Under the pieces are notes generated by a model. That model did no database searches. It had not been told where the DNA came from and worked only from the letters and a program-made list of their open reading frames with translations. A program made the position numbers and the translations under genes. Below, in pieces: positions 8,694 to 19,132 of a stretch of 64,000 bases of DNA; positions within the stretch are counted from its first letter, which is position 1; each line of letters opens with the position of its first letter. The stretch covers positions 744,001-808,000 of the forward strand of contig CABHOK010000002.1 of assembly GCA_902168205.1 (NCBI GenBank), written 5' to 3'. This DNA is from an uncultured Chitinophaga sp. GTDB taxonomy: Bacteria > Bacteroidota > Bacteroidia > Cytophagales > Cyclobacteriaceae.

Positions 8694-11432
8694 ATGGTGC
8701 TTTTCATCGACAACAAACCGTATGAAGTTCCTGCCGGTAAAAATCTGCTGGAGACCTGCCTCTCCCTCGGGCTGGATGTACCATACTTCTGCTGGCATCC
8801 GGCTATGGGTTCTGTAGGAGCTTGCAGGCAATGCGCCGTGAAGGTATATAAAGATGAAAACGACCAGAAAGGCAGACTTGTCATGTCGTGTATGGAGCCC
8901 GTTGTAAACAACCAGCGTATATCCGTTGAAGATCATGAAGCCAAAGAGTTTCGAGGACATGTAATCGAATGGCTGATGACTAACCACCCGCACGATTGCG
9001 CAGTATGCGATGAAGGCGGTTCCTGTCATTTGCAAGACATGACGGTAATGACCGGACATAACTATCGTAACTTCCGCTATAAAAAACGCACCTATACCAA
9101 TCAGTATTTAGGTCCCTTTCTCAATCATGAAATGAACCGTTGCATCCAGTGCTACCGTTGTGTGCGCTTTTATAAAGACTATGCAGGTGGTAAAGATCTG
9201 GATGTATTTGCGTCAAAGAACAATGTATACTTTGGCCGGGCAGAAGATGGTGTGCTGGAAAATGAGTTCAGTGGTAACCTGGCCGAAGTATGTCCTACGG
9301 GAGTGTTTACCGATAAGACACTCAAGCAACATTATACGCGCAAGTGGGATCTTACCATGGCACCTTCTGTTTGCCAGCATTGCAGCATTGGCTGTAATAC
9401 CATTGCCGGTGAACGATACGGTTCGCTGCGCATGATTGCCAACCGGTATAACGGTGATGTAAACGGATATTTTCTCTGCGATCGCGGCCGGTATGGATAT
9501 GAATTTGTCAATGCTGCCGATCGTATTCGTAATCCACATATACAACAACGCGAGACCGATCGTGGGACCTTGCTTTCAACCTTATCCGGATTGCTCAATA
9601 AACCAGGCGTGATTGGTATAGGTTCTCCGCGTGCGTCACTTCAATCCAATTTTGTTTTGAAAGCATTGGTAGGCGAGCATAATTTTTACCACGGTGTATC
9701 CGATACAGAACATGATCTGGCCGAACTCGCCGTTAAGATTTTGCGTGAAGGTCCTGTGCGTACACCGTCTACTAAAGAAGTCGAAGAAGCCGATGCTGTT
9801 TTTATACTCGGTGAAGACATAACCAATACAGCTCCTATACTGGCACTGGCCGTTCGTCAATCTGTACAACAACAACCGGCAGCACTTGCTGAGAAAGCAA
9901 ATATACCCTTGTGGAATGATGCTGCCGTGAAAGGTATTGTACAGGATAAAAAAGGCCCCTTGTTCATCGCGACTTTAACTACAACTAAACTGGATGAACT
10001 GGCCACTGCCACGTATCGGGCAACCCCGGAATGTATAGCGCGACTTGGTTTTGCCGTAGCACATGCATTGGACAATACGTCTCCGGCCGTTACGGATCTC
10101 TCAGAAAATATGGTGGTCCTTGCCGGACAGATAGCCCAGGCGTTGCGTGCTGCCAAAAAGCCTGTAATCATTTCAGGAGCAGGTTGCGAAAGTGATGCCG
10201 TGATGAAAGCTGCCGCCAACGTGGCCTATGCTTTGAATAAAGAAAACAGTAACACAGGCCTGGTATATACCATGCTCGAATGTAACTCCATCGGACTCGC
10301 CATGATGGGAGGACACCGGCTGCATGCAGCATTCAACGCAGTTGTGAACGGACATGCTGATACGGTAATTGTACTGGAGAACGATCTATACCGTCATGGA
10401 AGAAAATCAGATGTAGAAGCATTCCTGAAAGCCTGCCGGAATATAATTGTACTCGATCATTCTGTTCATGCCACTACGCAACAGGCCGATGTAGTTATAC
10501 CGGCCGGTACATTTGCAGAATCGGATGGCATAGTGGTGAACAACGAAGGGCGCGCACAGCGGTTCTTCCAGGTATATGAATCCAAGGATATGGTTTGTGA
10601 AAGCTGGCGATGGTTACTGGATATAGGAGCTGCCGCCAATCATGCACGACTAAGCCATTGGAAAAACTTTGAAGAAATCACTCACGCTATAGCAACCGAT
10701 GAGCCTTTATTGAAGCGTATAGATGCTGTAACACCGCCATCGCAGTTCAGAGTTGCCGGCCAGCGTATACCACGTGAGCCACATCGCTATAGCGGTCGCA
10801 CTTCAATGCACGCCAATATCAATGTAAGCGAACCTAAACCACCGGAAGATGCGGATTCACCATTGTCCTATACCATGGAAGGGTATCGTGGCATGCCGCC
10901 ATCATCGATGATTCCATTCTTCTGGTCTCCGGGTTGGAACTCGGTACAATCCGTAAATAAATATCAGCAGGAGATAGGGGGTGAACTGAAAGGTGGCGAT
11001 CCCGGCATACGATTACTCGAACCCGTTGCCGATAAAACAATAAAATACTTTGAAGGTATACCGGAAGCGTTCAAACCGTTGGAAGATCATTTGCTCATTA
11101 TGCCGATGCATCACATTTTCGGTTCAGATGAGCTGAGTGCACGATCTCCTTCAGTAGCACAACGCATACCGAAGCCCTATATATTACTCAGCATGGACGA
11201 TGCCGTTGCTTTGAGCCTTCTCGAAAATTACATGCTTACTTTTTATATAGGTCGCTACGAATATAGTTTACCCGTAAAAGTAAGCAACGCCCTTCCCAAC
11301 GGAGTGGCTGCTGTACCATACGGTCTTCCCGAAATACCCTATACCGAACTCCCCGAATGGGCCACCACACGCTCCCCTAAATACTTACACACCTTAACCC
11401 CAACCTACACACCTAAACACCTAAACACTTAA
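8694..11432 (+). CDS. nuoG: NADH-quinone oxidoreductase subunit G
   Basis: The largest peripheral-arm subunit (912 residues). Ligands for all expected clusters are present: 2Fe-2S C33, C44, C47, C66; N5 H98, C102, C105, C111; N4 C150, C153, C156, C200; and the optional N7 cluster C227, C230, C234, C262. A degenerate molybdopterin-oxidoreductase fold follows from about 220 onward, with a second domain at 690-890. The last 18 or so residues ([18 protein letters not shown]) are encoded by a dispersed AC-rich repeat, so the natural C-terminus probably lay before it. Confidence 0.95.
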   Translation: MVLFIDNKPYEVPAGKNLLETCLSLGLDVPYFCWHPAMGSVGACRQCAVKVYKDENDQKGRLVMSCMEPVVNNQRISVEDHEAKEFRGHVIEWLMTNHPHDCAVCDEGGSCHLQDMTVMTGHNYRNFRYKKRTYTNQYLGPFLNHEMNRCIQCYRCVRFYKDYAGGKDLDVFASKNNVYFGRAEDGVLENEFSGNLAEVCPTGVFTDKTLKQHYTRKWDLTMAPSVCQHCSIGCNTIAGERYGSLRMIANRYNGDVNGYFLCDRGRYGYEFVNAADRIRNPHIQQRETDRGTLLSTLSGLLNKPGVIGIGSPRASLQSNFVLKALVGEHNFYHGVSDTEHDLAELAVKILREGPVRTPSTKEVEEADAVFILGEDITNTAPILALAVRQSVQQQPAALAEKANIPLWNDAAVKGIVQDKKGPLFIATLTTTKLDELATATYRATPECIARLGFAVAHALDNTSPAVTDLSENMVVLAGQIAQALRAAKKPVIISGAGCESDAVMKAAANVAYALNKENSNTGLVYTMLECNSIGLAMMGGHRLHAAFNAVVNGHADTVIVLENDLYRHGRKSDVEAFLKACRNIIVLDHSVHATTQQADVVIPAGTFAESDGIVVNNEGRAQRFFQVYESKDMVCESWRWLLDIGAAANHARLSHWKNFEEITHAIATDEPLLKRIDAVTPPSQFRVAGQRIPREPHRYSGRTSMHANINVSEPKPPEDADSPLSYTMEGYRGMPPSSMIPFFWSPGWNSVQSVNKYQQEIGGELKGGDPGIRLLEPVADKTIKYFEGIPEAFKPLEDHLLIMPMHHIFGSDELSARSPSVAQRIPKPYILLSMDDAVALSLLENYMLTFYIGRYEYSLPVKVSNALPNGVAAVPYGLPEIPYTELPEWATTRSPKYLHTLTPTYTPKHLNT

Positions 11433-11437
11433 ACACG
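11388..11437 (+). repeat. AC-rich dispersed repeat covering the nuoG stop
   Basis: The second copy of the AC-rich element, with CAACCTACACACCTAAACAC at 11401-11420 and three further CTAAACAC-like words. Most of it is read as nuoG codons; the stop TAA at 11430-11432 is inside the element. Confidence 0.75.
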
Positions 11438-11443
11438 AGAAAA

Positions 11444-12397
11444 ATGTCACCAGTAATAATCGTCATTTGCGTCTTGGGAGGTTTGTTGCTCATAGCACCG
11501 GGGTTGATCTGGCTTGAGCGAAGATTGCTTGCAGTGTGGCAGGATCGTTACGGTCCTAATCGCGCGGGTCCGTTAGGGGTATTGGTTGTACTCGCTGACA
11601 CATTGAAACTTTTTTTCAAGGAAGACTGGATACCACCCTTCGCAGATAAGAAAGTATTTGTGCTGGCGCCTGCTATAGTTGTGATCACAGTGCTGATGAG
11701 TTTTGTCATTGTTCCGTTCTCACCGGGATTTATAGTGGTTGATCTGAATATAGGATTGCTCTTTTTCCTCGCCATGTCATCCATGGGCGCATATAGTATA
11801 ATTCTCGGTGGCTGGGCTTCCAATAATAAATACTCATTACTGGGAGCGATGCGCGGTGCAGCGCAGATGATCTCTTACGAAGTGTTCATGGGACTTTCGC
11901 TGATGGGCGTAGTGTTGATTACCGGTTCATTTAGTCTGCACGATATAGTCGAAGCACAACGCAACATGTGGTTTGTGGTGCCGCAGTTTTTAGGATTTGT
12001 AATTTTCTTAATAGCCGGTATAGCGGAAACACATCGTTTGCCTTTTGATATACCCGAAGCCGAGAGTGAATTGATTGCCGGGTTTCACTCCGAATATTCC
12101 GGAATGAAATTCGGAATGTTCTTCGTAGGAGAGTATATAGGCATCATGCTCATTTCGTGCATGGTTACATGTTTGTTCTTCGGTGGCTGGCTCGGCCCAG
12201 CGTTTCTGCCACCCATCGTGTGGTTTGTCTTGAAGATGTTCGCGTTCATTGCGTTGTTCATCCTGTTGCGTGCTTCATTGCCACGTCCGCGGTACGACCA
12301 GCTGATGGAATTCGGTTGGAAAATATTGTTGCCGTTGTCGTTACTCAATGTGATGATAACAGCCGGAATTATATTGTGGAACGAGAATCCTCTATGA
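11444..12397 (+). CDS. nuoH: NADH-quinone oxidoreductase subunit H
   Basis: Membrane subunit at the junction with the peripheral arm, where quinone enters. About eight transmembrane helices are visible in 317 residues. The family loops are intact: [19 protein letters not shown] near residues 34-52, and [20 protein letters not shown] with [15 protein letters not shown] near 190-225, rich in the acidic residues that line the quinone channel. It begins 12 bases after nuoG. Confidence 0.97.
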   Translation: MSPVIIVICVLGGLLLIAPGLIWLERRLLAVWQDRYGPNRAGPLGVLVVLADTLKLFFKEDWIPPFADKKVFVLAPAIVVITVLMSFVIVPFSPGFIVVDLNIGLLFFLAMSSMGAYSIILGGWASNNKYSLLGAMRGAAQMISYEVFMGLSLMGVVLITGSFSLHDIVEAQRNMWFVVPQFLGFVIFLIAGIAETHRLPFDIPEAESELIAGFHSEYSGMKFGMFFVGEYIGIMLISCMVTCLFFGGWLGPAFLPPIVWFVLKMFAFIALFILLRASLPRPRYDQLMEFGWKILLPLSLLNVMITAGIILWNENPL

Positions 12398-12443
12398 AAG
12401 TATATATAGTTTGGTAAGTATAGTTCACTAAAAATAAAACGCC

Positions 12444-12959
12444 ATGTTCAGCATTATCCGTACCATGTGGCTCACGTTTTTGCACATGTTTCACAAACGT
12501 GCCACCATTCAATACCCGGAAGAGAAGCCGCAGTTACCGGCACGCTGGCGAGGGCGTATCGTATTAACACGCGATCCGGACATGGAGGAGCGCTGCGTAG
12601 GATGTTATCTCTGCGCAGCGGCTTGTCCGGTAGACTGTATATCGCTTCAGGCGACAGAAGATGAACATGGCCGCAGATACCCGGCATTCTTCCGGATAAA
12701 CTTCTCGCGGTGTATATTCTGCGGTTACTGCGAAGAAGCATGTCCTACATACGCCATACAACTTATACCGGATTTTGAAATGGGCGAATACGTTCGGCAG
12801 AACTTAGTATACGAGAAAGAAGATCTGCTCATTAACAGTCAGGGTAAATATCCTGGCTATAATTACTATAGAGTAGCAGGACTGGCGATCAAGGGCAAGT
12901 CGAAGGGAGAAGGCGATAACGAGCTTGAGCCGGTGGACGTACACAGCTTGCTGCCGTAG
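12444..12959 (+). CDS. nuoI: NADH-quinone oxidoreductase subunit I
   Basis: Ferredoxin-like subunit carrying clusters N6a and N6b. Two CxxCxxCxxxC motifs are present: C51, C54, C57, C61 ([11 protein letters not shown]) and C90, C93, C96, C100 ([11 protein letters not shown]). An amphipathic N-terminal helix (about 1-20) should lie on the membrane. The 171 residues are usual. It is followed by a 195-base gap filled with dispersed repeats. Confidence 0.97.
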   Translation: MFSIIRTMWLTFLHMFHKRATIQYPEEKPQLPARWRGRIVLTRDPDMEERCVGCYLCAAACPVDCISLQATEDEHGRRYPAFFRINFSRCIFCGYCEEACPTYAIQLIPDFEMGEYVRQNLVYEKEDLLINSQGKYPGYNYYRVAGLAIKGKSKGEGDNELEPVDVHSLLP

Positions 12960-12978
12960 AAGCTACTAGCTTCTAGGT

Positions 12979-13151
12979 GTTTTGTCCTGAGGCCAGGAGC
13001 CTGCAACCGGAAGCGATCTTTAGATCCAATTGCACAGAGAACACGAAGAAGACGCAAAGGATCACAAAGTTTTTGATGCATTTCACTATTAACCGGCTGT
13101 TTGTCCTGAAGCCAGCCAGAAGCCGGCAGCCAAACCAATAACGGATAACGA
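12979..13151. repeat. Cluster of dispersed repeats between nuoI and nuoJ
   Basis: Three recognisable repeat words lie in this gap. TTTGTCCTGAGGCCAGG (12980-12996) and TTTGTCCTGAAGCCAGCCAG (13100-13119) are two forms of one element that returns at 21781 and 21994. The block 13021-13072 contains ATCCAATTGCACAGAG and ATCACAAAGTT, shared with 18962-19010. TAACGGATAACGA (13139-13151) also precedes nuoF. No reading frame or terminator is seen. Confidence 0.75.
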
Positions 13152-13154
13152 ACT

Positions 13155-13676
13155 ATGGCCTTCTACATCGCATCCATCATCGCTATACTCGCCACTGTCA
13201 TGGTGATTACGCGCTATAATATGATCCATGCATTGCTATACTTGGTGGTTTCCTTCCTGGCGGTAGCAGTAATTTTCTTTATGCTGGGAGCTCCGTTTGT
13301 CGCGGCTCTCGAAGTAATTATATATGCCGGTGCCATTGTGGTGCTCATCATCTTCGTAATTATGATGCTCAACATGAAAGAAGAATCGGTTGAGCAGGAG
13401 CGAAAGTGGTTTAGCAAGAATATATGGATTGGTCCCGGAATATTAGCATTGGTGTTGCTGGGCGAGCTGGTATATATACTGGTAACGTCCGAGCGGGTGT
13501 TGTTGAATAATGCTGTGGTGGATTCAAAGGCAGTAGGCATGTCGTTGTATGGTCCATACATTATCGGTGTGGAGTTATGCGGTTTGTTGTTGATGGCCGG
13601 TATAGTGGGTGCCTATCATTTGGGCAGACAGCGTAGAAAAGTGATTCATCGTTTCCTTGAAAAGACAGAAGAATGA
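13155..13676 (+). CDS. nuoJ: NADH-quinone oxidoreductase subunit J
   Basis: Membrane subunit with five helices in 173 residues. The start is just after a dispersed repeat. The third helix segment ([22 protein letters not shown]) carries the conserved glycine/pi-bulge region that gates proton transfer. The C-terminal 25 residues are charged. It overlaps nuoK by ATGA, the usual coupled arrangement. Confidence 0.95.
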   Translation: MAFYIASIIAILATVMVITRYNMIHALLYLVVSFLAVAVIFFMLGAPFVAALEVIIYAGAIVVLIIFVIMMLNMKEESVEQERKWFSKNIWIGPGILALVLLGELVYILVTSERVLLNNAVVDSKAVGMSLYGPYIIGVELCGLLLMAGIVGAYHLGRQRRKVIHRFLEKTEE

Positions 13677-13981
13677 ATGCATTGCCAATTGATATGGGGT
13701 TGTTGCTGGCAGGAGTGTTATTTACTCTTGGGTTGATCAGCGTGCTGATCAGGCGCAACATTATATTCATGCTGATCTCGGTAGAGATCATGCTGAATGC
13801 TGCAGGTCTTGCTTTTATCGTAGCAGGTTCGCGCTGGGCGCAGGCTGACGGACAAGTGATGTTCATCTTTATACTCACCATGGCCGCAGCCGAGGTTTCT
13901 GTAGGACTCGCCTTAATCCTGCAGATATACCACCAGTTGAAGACGCTGGACAGTGATGCTGCCGATAAGATGAACGGATAA
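13673..13981 (+). CDS. nuoK: NADH-quinone oxidoreductase subunit K
   Basis: A small three-helix membrane subunit (102 residues), homologous to MrpC antiporter subunits. The two conserved membrane glutamates are in helix 2 ([12 protein letters not shown] near residue 38) and helix 3 ([12 protein letters not shown] near residue 73). It overlaps nuoJ by four bases and precedes nuoL by 21 bases. Confidence 0.96.
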   Translation: MNALPIDMGLLLAGVLFTLGLISVLIRRNIIFMLISVEIMLNAAGLAFIVAGSRWAQADGQVMFIFILTMAAAEVSVGLALILQIYHQLKTLDSDAADKMNG

Positions 13982-14002
13982 ATATATTCTAAACATCGTG
14001 TA

Positions 14003-15889
14003 ATGATCAAATTGCTTTGGCTTATACCAACCTTGCCTTTCCTGGGCGCACTGATCCTGATATTAACCGGTTCGCGACTATCATGGCGTATCGCGGCATG
14101 TATTGGCGCGGGCAGTATAGGACTTGCTGCTATACTTACAATACTGGTTGGCTATGATTTTCTTGCATCCGGAAAAGAAGCTTACCTGCATGTTGCGTGG
14201 AACTGGTTTCAGGCAGGAGACCTTTCTACAACTTTCTCGTTCTACCTCGATTCACTCTCCATGGTGTTTATATTCGTGATCACTTTCGTAGGTTTTCTCA
14301 TTCATATATACTCCATCGAGTTCATGCAGGAGGACGAAGGCTTCTCACGATTCTTCGCGTACCTGAATTTGTTTGTATGCTCCATGCTTATCCTGGTACT
14401 GGCCGATAATCTCGTGCTACTATACTTAGGTTGGGAAGGTGTAGGGCTCTGTAGTTATTTATTGATCGGCTTCTGGTATACCGAAGAAAAGAATGGTTAT
14501 GCAGCACGTAAAGCTTTTATCATTACACGTGTAGGCGATACAGCCATGGCTGTTGGTTTGTTCCTGCTGTTCACCGTCTTTCATACATTGAATATACAGG
14601 ATATACTTACACAGGCGCCACTGCTATGGACAACCGGAGCATCGATGGCTGTTGTGATAGGATTTTTACTGTTAGGTGGAGCGGTAGGTAAATCTGCACA
14701 ACTCCCGTTGCAGACATGGTTACCCGATGCCATGGCCGGTCCTTCTCCGGTCAGTGCACTCATTCATGCCGCTACGATGGTAACAGCGGGAGTATATTTG
14801 ATCACACGCATGCATATCGTATATGAACTTGCACCGCTGGCACAACTGTGGGTTGGTATAATTGGTGCGATCACGTTGTTGATTGCCGGCTTCAGTGCGT
14901 TAACGCAGTTTGATCTTAAACGTGTGTTGGCATACTCTACCATCAGTCAGATCGGCTATATGTTTCTGGCGATGGGCGTAGGAGCGTGGTCTGCCGCTAT
15001 ATTTCATTTTATGATACATGCTTTCTTCAAAGCCCTGTTATTTCTTGCAGCAGGAGCAATCATTATGGCGTTGCATCATGAACATGATATGTTCCGCATG
15101 GGCGGACTCAAAAATAAATTACCGGTTATCTATTGGACATTCCTCATCGGTGCGGCATCGCTGGCGGCATTGCCTTTTGTAACAGCAGGTTTCTATAGTA
15201 AAGATCAGATCCTGTGGCTGGCGTGGGCCGGAGAGAAAGGTAATCTCTGGTTTTTTCTGGCAGCTTTAACGGGTGCGGTAGTGACTGCAGTCTATACATT
15301 CCGTATGGTGTTCATTACGTTTTTCGGGGAGGCCAAAACTAAGATCAGTCACGTACCAGGAATGCGCATAACCGTACCGTTGATGGTACTGGCAGCGCTG
15401 TCGTTCGCGGGTGGTTTCATTGAGCTTCCGCATACATTAGGACACTTTACATTGTTTTCGGATTACCTGTCACCGTTGTTACCGGCAGTTACGTTGAAAG
15501 AAGGGATTGAAACCACCGAATGGACTATTCAACTTGTAACGGCCGTACTGGCACTTGGCGGTCTATACCTCACGTATATACTCTATGTGAAACAACCACA
15601 GCTCTCCAACGAGATTAAAAGTTCAACGTTTGAGTTGCACCAGTTCTGGTTTCGTGGCTGGGACTTTGATGCACTCTATAACTTTGTATTTGTACGACCT
15701 TTTGTATTCCTGTCGCGCATCAATAAGAATGATGTGATCGATCAATTTTATACCGGGCTGGTGCAGATCACCGAGTACTTCAACAGCGCCTTTGTCAAAA
15801 CTCAGAATGGTGTACTGCGCTGGTATGTTATGAGTATCGTGGTAGGAGCAATCCTGATTTTAACCATTAGTCTGTTTGTTCAACCCTAA
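14003..15889 (+). CDS. nuoL: NADH-quinone oxidoreductase subunit L
   Basis: Largest antiporter-like proton-pumping subunit (628 residues). Conserved elements include LYLGWEGVGLCSYLLIGFWY (helix with the essential Glu), QLPLQTWLPDAMAGPSPVSALIHAATMVTAG, and FDLKRVLAYSTISQIGYMFLA. The last 110 residues contain the long lateral helix that ties the membrane arm together and a final anchoring helix (IVVGAILILTISLFV). Eleven bases separate it from nuoM. Confidence 0.97.
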   Translation: MIKLLWLIPTLPFLGALILILTGSRLSWRIAACIGAGSIGLAAILTILVGYDFLASGKEAYLHVAWNWFQAGDLSTTFSFYLDSLSMVFIFVITFVGFLIHIYSIEFMQEDEGFSRFFAYLNLFVCSMLILVLADNLVLLYLGWEGVGLCSYLLIGFWYTEEKNGYAARKAFIITRVGDTAMAVGLFLLFTVFHTLNIQDILTQAPLLWTTGASMAVVIGFLLLGGAVGKSAQLPLQTWLPDAMAGPSPVSALIHAATMVTAGVYLITRMHIVYELAPLAQLWVGIIGAITLLIAGFSALTQFDLKRVLAYSTISQIGYMFLAMGVGAWSAAIFHFMIHAFFKALLFLAAGAIIMALHHEHDMFRMGGLKNKLPVIYWTFLIGAASLAALPFVTAGFYSKDQILWLAWAGEKGNLWFFLAALTGAVVTAVYTFRMVFITFFGEAKTKISHVPGMRITVPLMVLAALSFAGGFIELPHTLGHFTLFSDYLSPLLPAVTLKEGIETTEWTIQLVTAVLALGGLYLTYILYVKQPQLSNEIKSSTFELHQFWFRGWDFDALYNFVFVRPFVFLSRINKNDVIDQFYTGLVQITEYFNSAFVKTQNGVLRWYVMSIVVGAILILTISLFVQP

Positions 15890-15900
15890 AAGCTCTGCGT

Positions 15901-17463
15901 ATGCTGCTCGCGTTATTAATACTATTACTCATGGCCGGTGGTATAGCTTCTGGTTTCCTCGCAAGAGTAAGTCACGCAGCGTGTCGCTGGCTGGCATTGA
16001 TTACCGTTACCATTGCATTTGCTATCATCGTCTCAGTATGGATTGATGAAGGTCTATCGATGACACAGACAGATTCGTGGCTTCGCGATCTATATATACC
16101 CTGGATACCAAGTTTTGGTATCGCATTTCATTTGGCGATGGATGGTTTAAGCCTGTTAATGCTTGCCTTAACATTCTTCCTTGGTATACTCGCTGTGCTT
16201 GTCTCATGGAAAGAAATTCAATATCGCGTAGGATTTTTTCATTTCAATCTGTTGTGGGTGGTCGCCGGCATCACAGGTGTATTCTTAACCATGGATCTGT
16301 TCCTATTCTATTTCTTCTGGGAAGTGATGTTGATCCCGATGTACTTTCTCATCGGCATCTGGGGACATGAGAATAAACAATACGCGGCCTATAAATTTTT
16401 CATCTTTACTCAGGCGAGCGGATTGCTGATGTTGCTTTCCATACTTGCCCTATATTTCATTCATGGCGAACAAACCGGGATCTATAGCTTTGATTACTTC
16501 TCGATACTGGGTACAACGCTATCGCCTGAGACAGGGCGGTGGTTAATGTTCGGATTCCTGATCGCCTTCATTGTTAAATTACCCGTTGTACCTTTGCACA
16601 CGTGGTTGCCTGATGCTCATACGGAAGCACCAACAGCCGGAAGTTTGTTGCTGGCGGGTTTGCTACTCAAAACAGGTGCGTATGGTTTGATACGTTTTGT
16701 GCTGCCTATATTTCCGGAGGCATCGGCCAGTATAGCACCCGTTGCTATGTTACTGGGCGTTGTCGGTATACTTTATGGCGCCATGCAGGCATACTCACAA
16801 ACAGATTTTAAACGACTCGTGGCCTATACCAGTGTTAGTCACATGGGCTTTATTATGCTCGGTGTATTTGCCTTCAATGAGCTGGCCATGCAAGGTGTGG
16901 TAATGCAAATGATCACCCACGGAATTAGTACGGGTGCGTTGTTCGTTATAGCCGGAGTACTTTACGAACGCATCCATACCCGTGATATACTTCGCATGGG
17001 GGGAATGTGGAAGAAGGTTCCGTTCATGGGCACTGTGGCTATGATATTTGTTATGGCTTCGCTGGGTTTACCCGGACTCGGAAATTTTGTTGCTGAATTC
17101 ATGACGCTGATCGGTGCCTGGCAGGCGAACAAGTTATTCACAATCATTGCAACGGCCGGGCTGGTGTTCGCGACTGCTTACTCACTTCGCATTATGCAGA
17201 AAGTATTTTTAGGGAAGAATATAGAAGGACACAGCATGACCGACCTGTCGCTTCGTGAAAAATTTATACTGGTACCGCTGTGTGTGGTGATCATCTGGCT
17301 CGGATTATTCCCGCAGCAGGTGATCAATGCCGCCAGGCCTACCGTTGCCAATAGTATGCATGCGAAGAACCACACGGCTATCCATCAAGAGGCACAAACA
17401 AATCACGTAAAGTATACATCGGCATTTACTTTAGAGAAAGGAGGAAGCCATGAACATGAATGA
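15901..17463 (+). CDS. nuoM: NADH-quinone oxidoreductase subunit M
   Basis: The second antiporter-like pump (520 residues). Motifs: FYFFWEVMLIPMYFLIGIWG with the key Glu, VPLHTWLPDAHTEAPTAGSLLLAG, and TDFKRLVAYTSVSHMGFIMLG. The C-terminal tail (about 40 residues) is hydrophilic and His-rich, ending GGSHEHE. The stop lies 14 bases inside nuoN. Confidence 0.97.
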   Translation: MLLALLILLLMAGGIASGFLARVSHAACRWLALITVTIAFAIIVSVWIDEGLSMTQTDSWLRDLYIPWIPSFGIAFHLAMDGLSLLMLALTFFLGILAVLVSWKEIQYRVGFFHFNLLWVVAGITGVFLTMDLFLFYFFWEVMLIPMYFLIGIWGHENKQYAAYKFFIFTQASGLLMLLSILALYFIHGEQTGIYSFDYFSILGTTLSPETGRWLMFGFLIAFIVKLPVVPLHTWLPDAHTEAPTAGSLLLAGLLLKTGAYGLIRFVLPIFPEASASIAPVAMLLGVVGILYGAMQAYSQTDFKRLVAYTSVSHMGFIMLGVFAFNELAMQGVVMQMITHGISTGALFVIAGVLYERIHTRDILRMGGMWKKVPFMGTVAMIFVMASLGLPGLGNFVAEFMTLIGAWQANKLFTIIATAGLVFATAYSLRIMQKVFLGKNIEGHSMTDLSLREKFILVPLCVVIIWLGLFPQQVINAARPTVANSMHAKNHTAIHQEAQTNHVKYTSAFTLEKGGSHEHE

Positions 17464-18883
17464 TATTATGAGTCTTATCCCGCTGTGGATACTATCCAGT
17501 GCCGCAATCCTGATCTTTTTTTCGATCTCGATAAAACGGAATCACAAAGTAATTTTCGTGATCACGGTAGTATCCCTGCTGGTTGATTTCTTTTTCCTGA
17601 CAAGCTATAGTATCAAACACCTTCAGCCGGTAGAACCGCTGTTGATTATAGACGGCTTTGGTGTTTTTAATATCGGGCTGATCTTGCTCACAACGCTGGT
17701 TGTTGTATTGATATCGTATGCCTATTTCGAACAACGTGAAGAACGAAAGGAGGAATACTATATATTGATTATTCTGGCTGCGTTGGGAGCTGCTATACTG
17801 GTGATCAGTAAACACTTTGCATCGCTTTTCCTCGGTCTGGAAATACTCAGTGTTTCTCTCTATGCGTTGATTGCGTATCTGCGCAAGCGCGAGCGTTCCG
17901 ATGAAGCCGGTATAAAGTATCTTATACTCGCAGCATTCTCCTCTGCCTTTCTGTTATTTGGTATGGCGCTGGTATATGCGGCTACCGGATCCATGGAGTT
18001 TGCCGGAATTGCTGCATGGATCACACAAGCCCACGAGATGCCTACGATTGTTGTTGCCGGTTTCGGTATGATGATCGTTGGTGTTGGGTTCAAACTCGGC
18101 ATAGTACCATTTCATATGTGGACCCCGGATGTATACGAAGGTTCGCCTGCTCCGGTAACGGCCTTCATCGCCACTGTCTCAAAGGGTGGGATGGTAGCAT
18201 TGCTGGTGCGTTTCTTCAATACATTGAACGGTTATCAGTATACTACCTTTATGCTGGTGTTTACCATACTGGCTATAGCATCGATGTTCATCGGAAATAT
18301 ACTCGCGCTTCGGCAGAACAATGTGAAGCGACTACTCGCGTATTCATCTATAGCGCACCTCGGATATTTACTCGTGGCATTTCTGGCCGGAGAGAAGCTT
18401 GGCATGGAAGCTGTGATCTTTTACCTCGTAGCATATTTTATTACAACGTTAGGCGCCTTCGGTATACTAGCTACACTTTCCGATAAAGAACGCGATGCCG
18501 AGTTACTCGAAGATTACCGCGGCCTTCTCTGGAAGCGCCCCCTGACCGCGATTGTATTTAGCGCCATGCTGCTATCACTGGCTGGTATACCACTTACGGC
18601 AGGCTTTGTCGGTAAGTTTTATGTACTGGCAGCAGGTATTCAAACACATCGATGGTTGCTGGTAATTATACTTGTCATCAACAGCGTCATCGGACTATAT
18701 TACTATATCAAACTGATCGCCATCATGTTCGATCAGAAGCAGGCAGCGCGCACCTCGCAGGAGTTACATCCGCTGGTATATATAGTCAGCAGCGTTACCA
18801 TGGCGATACTGGTATTGTCTCTTTTTTGGATTGGTGTAAATCCGGAAGGGATGATGACTCTTATTAGAGACGTTGTCCGGTGA
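17450..18883 (+). CDS. nuoN: NADH-quinone oxidoreductase subunit N
   Basis: Third antiporter-like subunit (477 residues) and last gene of the operon. It has FLGLEILSVSLYALIAYLRK with the functional Glu, GIVPFHMWTPDVYEGSPAPVTAF, and NNVKRLLAYSSIAHLGYLLVA. It starts 14 bases before the nuoM stop. A dispersed repeat covers the bases right after the stop, and a shared terminator is at 19081-19111. Confidence 0.97.
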   Translation: MNMNDIMSLIPLWILSSAAILIFFSISIKRNHKVIFVITVVSLLVDFFFLTSYSIKHLQPVEPLLIIDGFGVFNIGLILLTTLVVVLISYAYFEQREERKEEYYILIILAALGAAILVISKHFASLFLGLEILSVSLYALIAYLRKRERSDEAGIKYLILAAFSSAFLLFGMALVYAATGSMEFAGIAAWITQAHEMPTIVVAGFGMMIVGVGFKLGIVPFHMWTPDVYEGSPAPVTAFIATVSKGGMVALLVRFFNTLNGYQYTTFMLVFTILAIASMFIGNILALRQNNVKRLLAYSSIAHLGYLLVAFLAGEKLGMEAVIFYLVAYFITTLGAFGILATLSDKERDAELLEDYRGLLWKRPLTAIVFSAMLLSLAGIPLTAGFVGKFYVLAAGIQTHRWLLVIILVINSVIGLYYYIKLIAIMFDQKQAARTSQELHPLVYIVSSVTMAILVLSLFWIGVNPEGMMTLIRDVVR

Positions 18884-18885
18884 GT

Positions 18886-19010
18886 CGTTATCCGTTATTA
18901 AGGGGTAATACATTGATGAGATTCGTAGCTATAGCTGAGTTGATATAGCGTACTCGTAAAAATCCAATTGCACAGAGGGCGCGGAGGAGACACAAAGAGA
19001 TCACAAAGTT
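18886..19010. repeat. Dispersed repeats after nuoN
   Basis: CGTTATCCGTTATTA (18886-18900) is an inverted form of the word before nuoF and nuoJ. At 18962-19010, ATCCAATTGCACAGAG and ATCACAAAGTT match the nuoI-nuoJ copy at 13023-13070. Nothing else is seen in this 249-base gap apart from the terminator. Confidence 0.7.
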
Positions 19011-19080
19011 ATATTTAGCTGCATCTATATTGACAATAGCGTTTAGCCTATTTCTGATAACGATCAACGATGTAGCATAA

Positions 19081-19111
19081 AAAAATGCCGGGCAGTTTGT
19101 CCGGCATTTTT
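19081..19111. terminator. Bidirectional terminator between nuoN and transketolase N-half
   Basis: Perfect 11-base arms (AAAAATGCCGG and CCGGCATTTTT) enclose GCAGTTTGT. A and T runs on both sides allow it to stop transcripts arriving from either strand, i.e. the complex I operon and the converging transketolase gene. Confidence 0.88.
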
Positions 19112-19132
19112 TATAAGCTATGGGGATATCGA

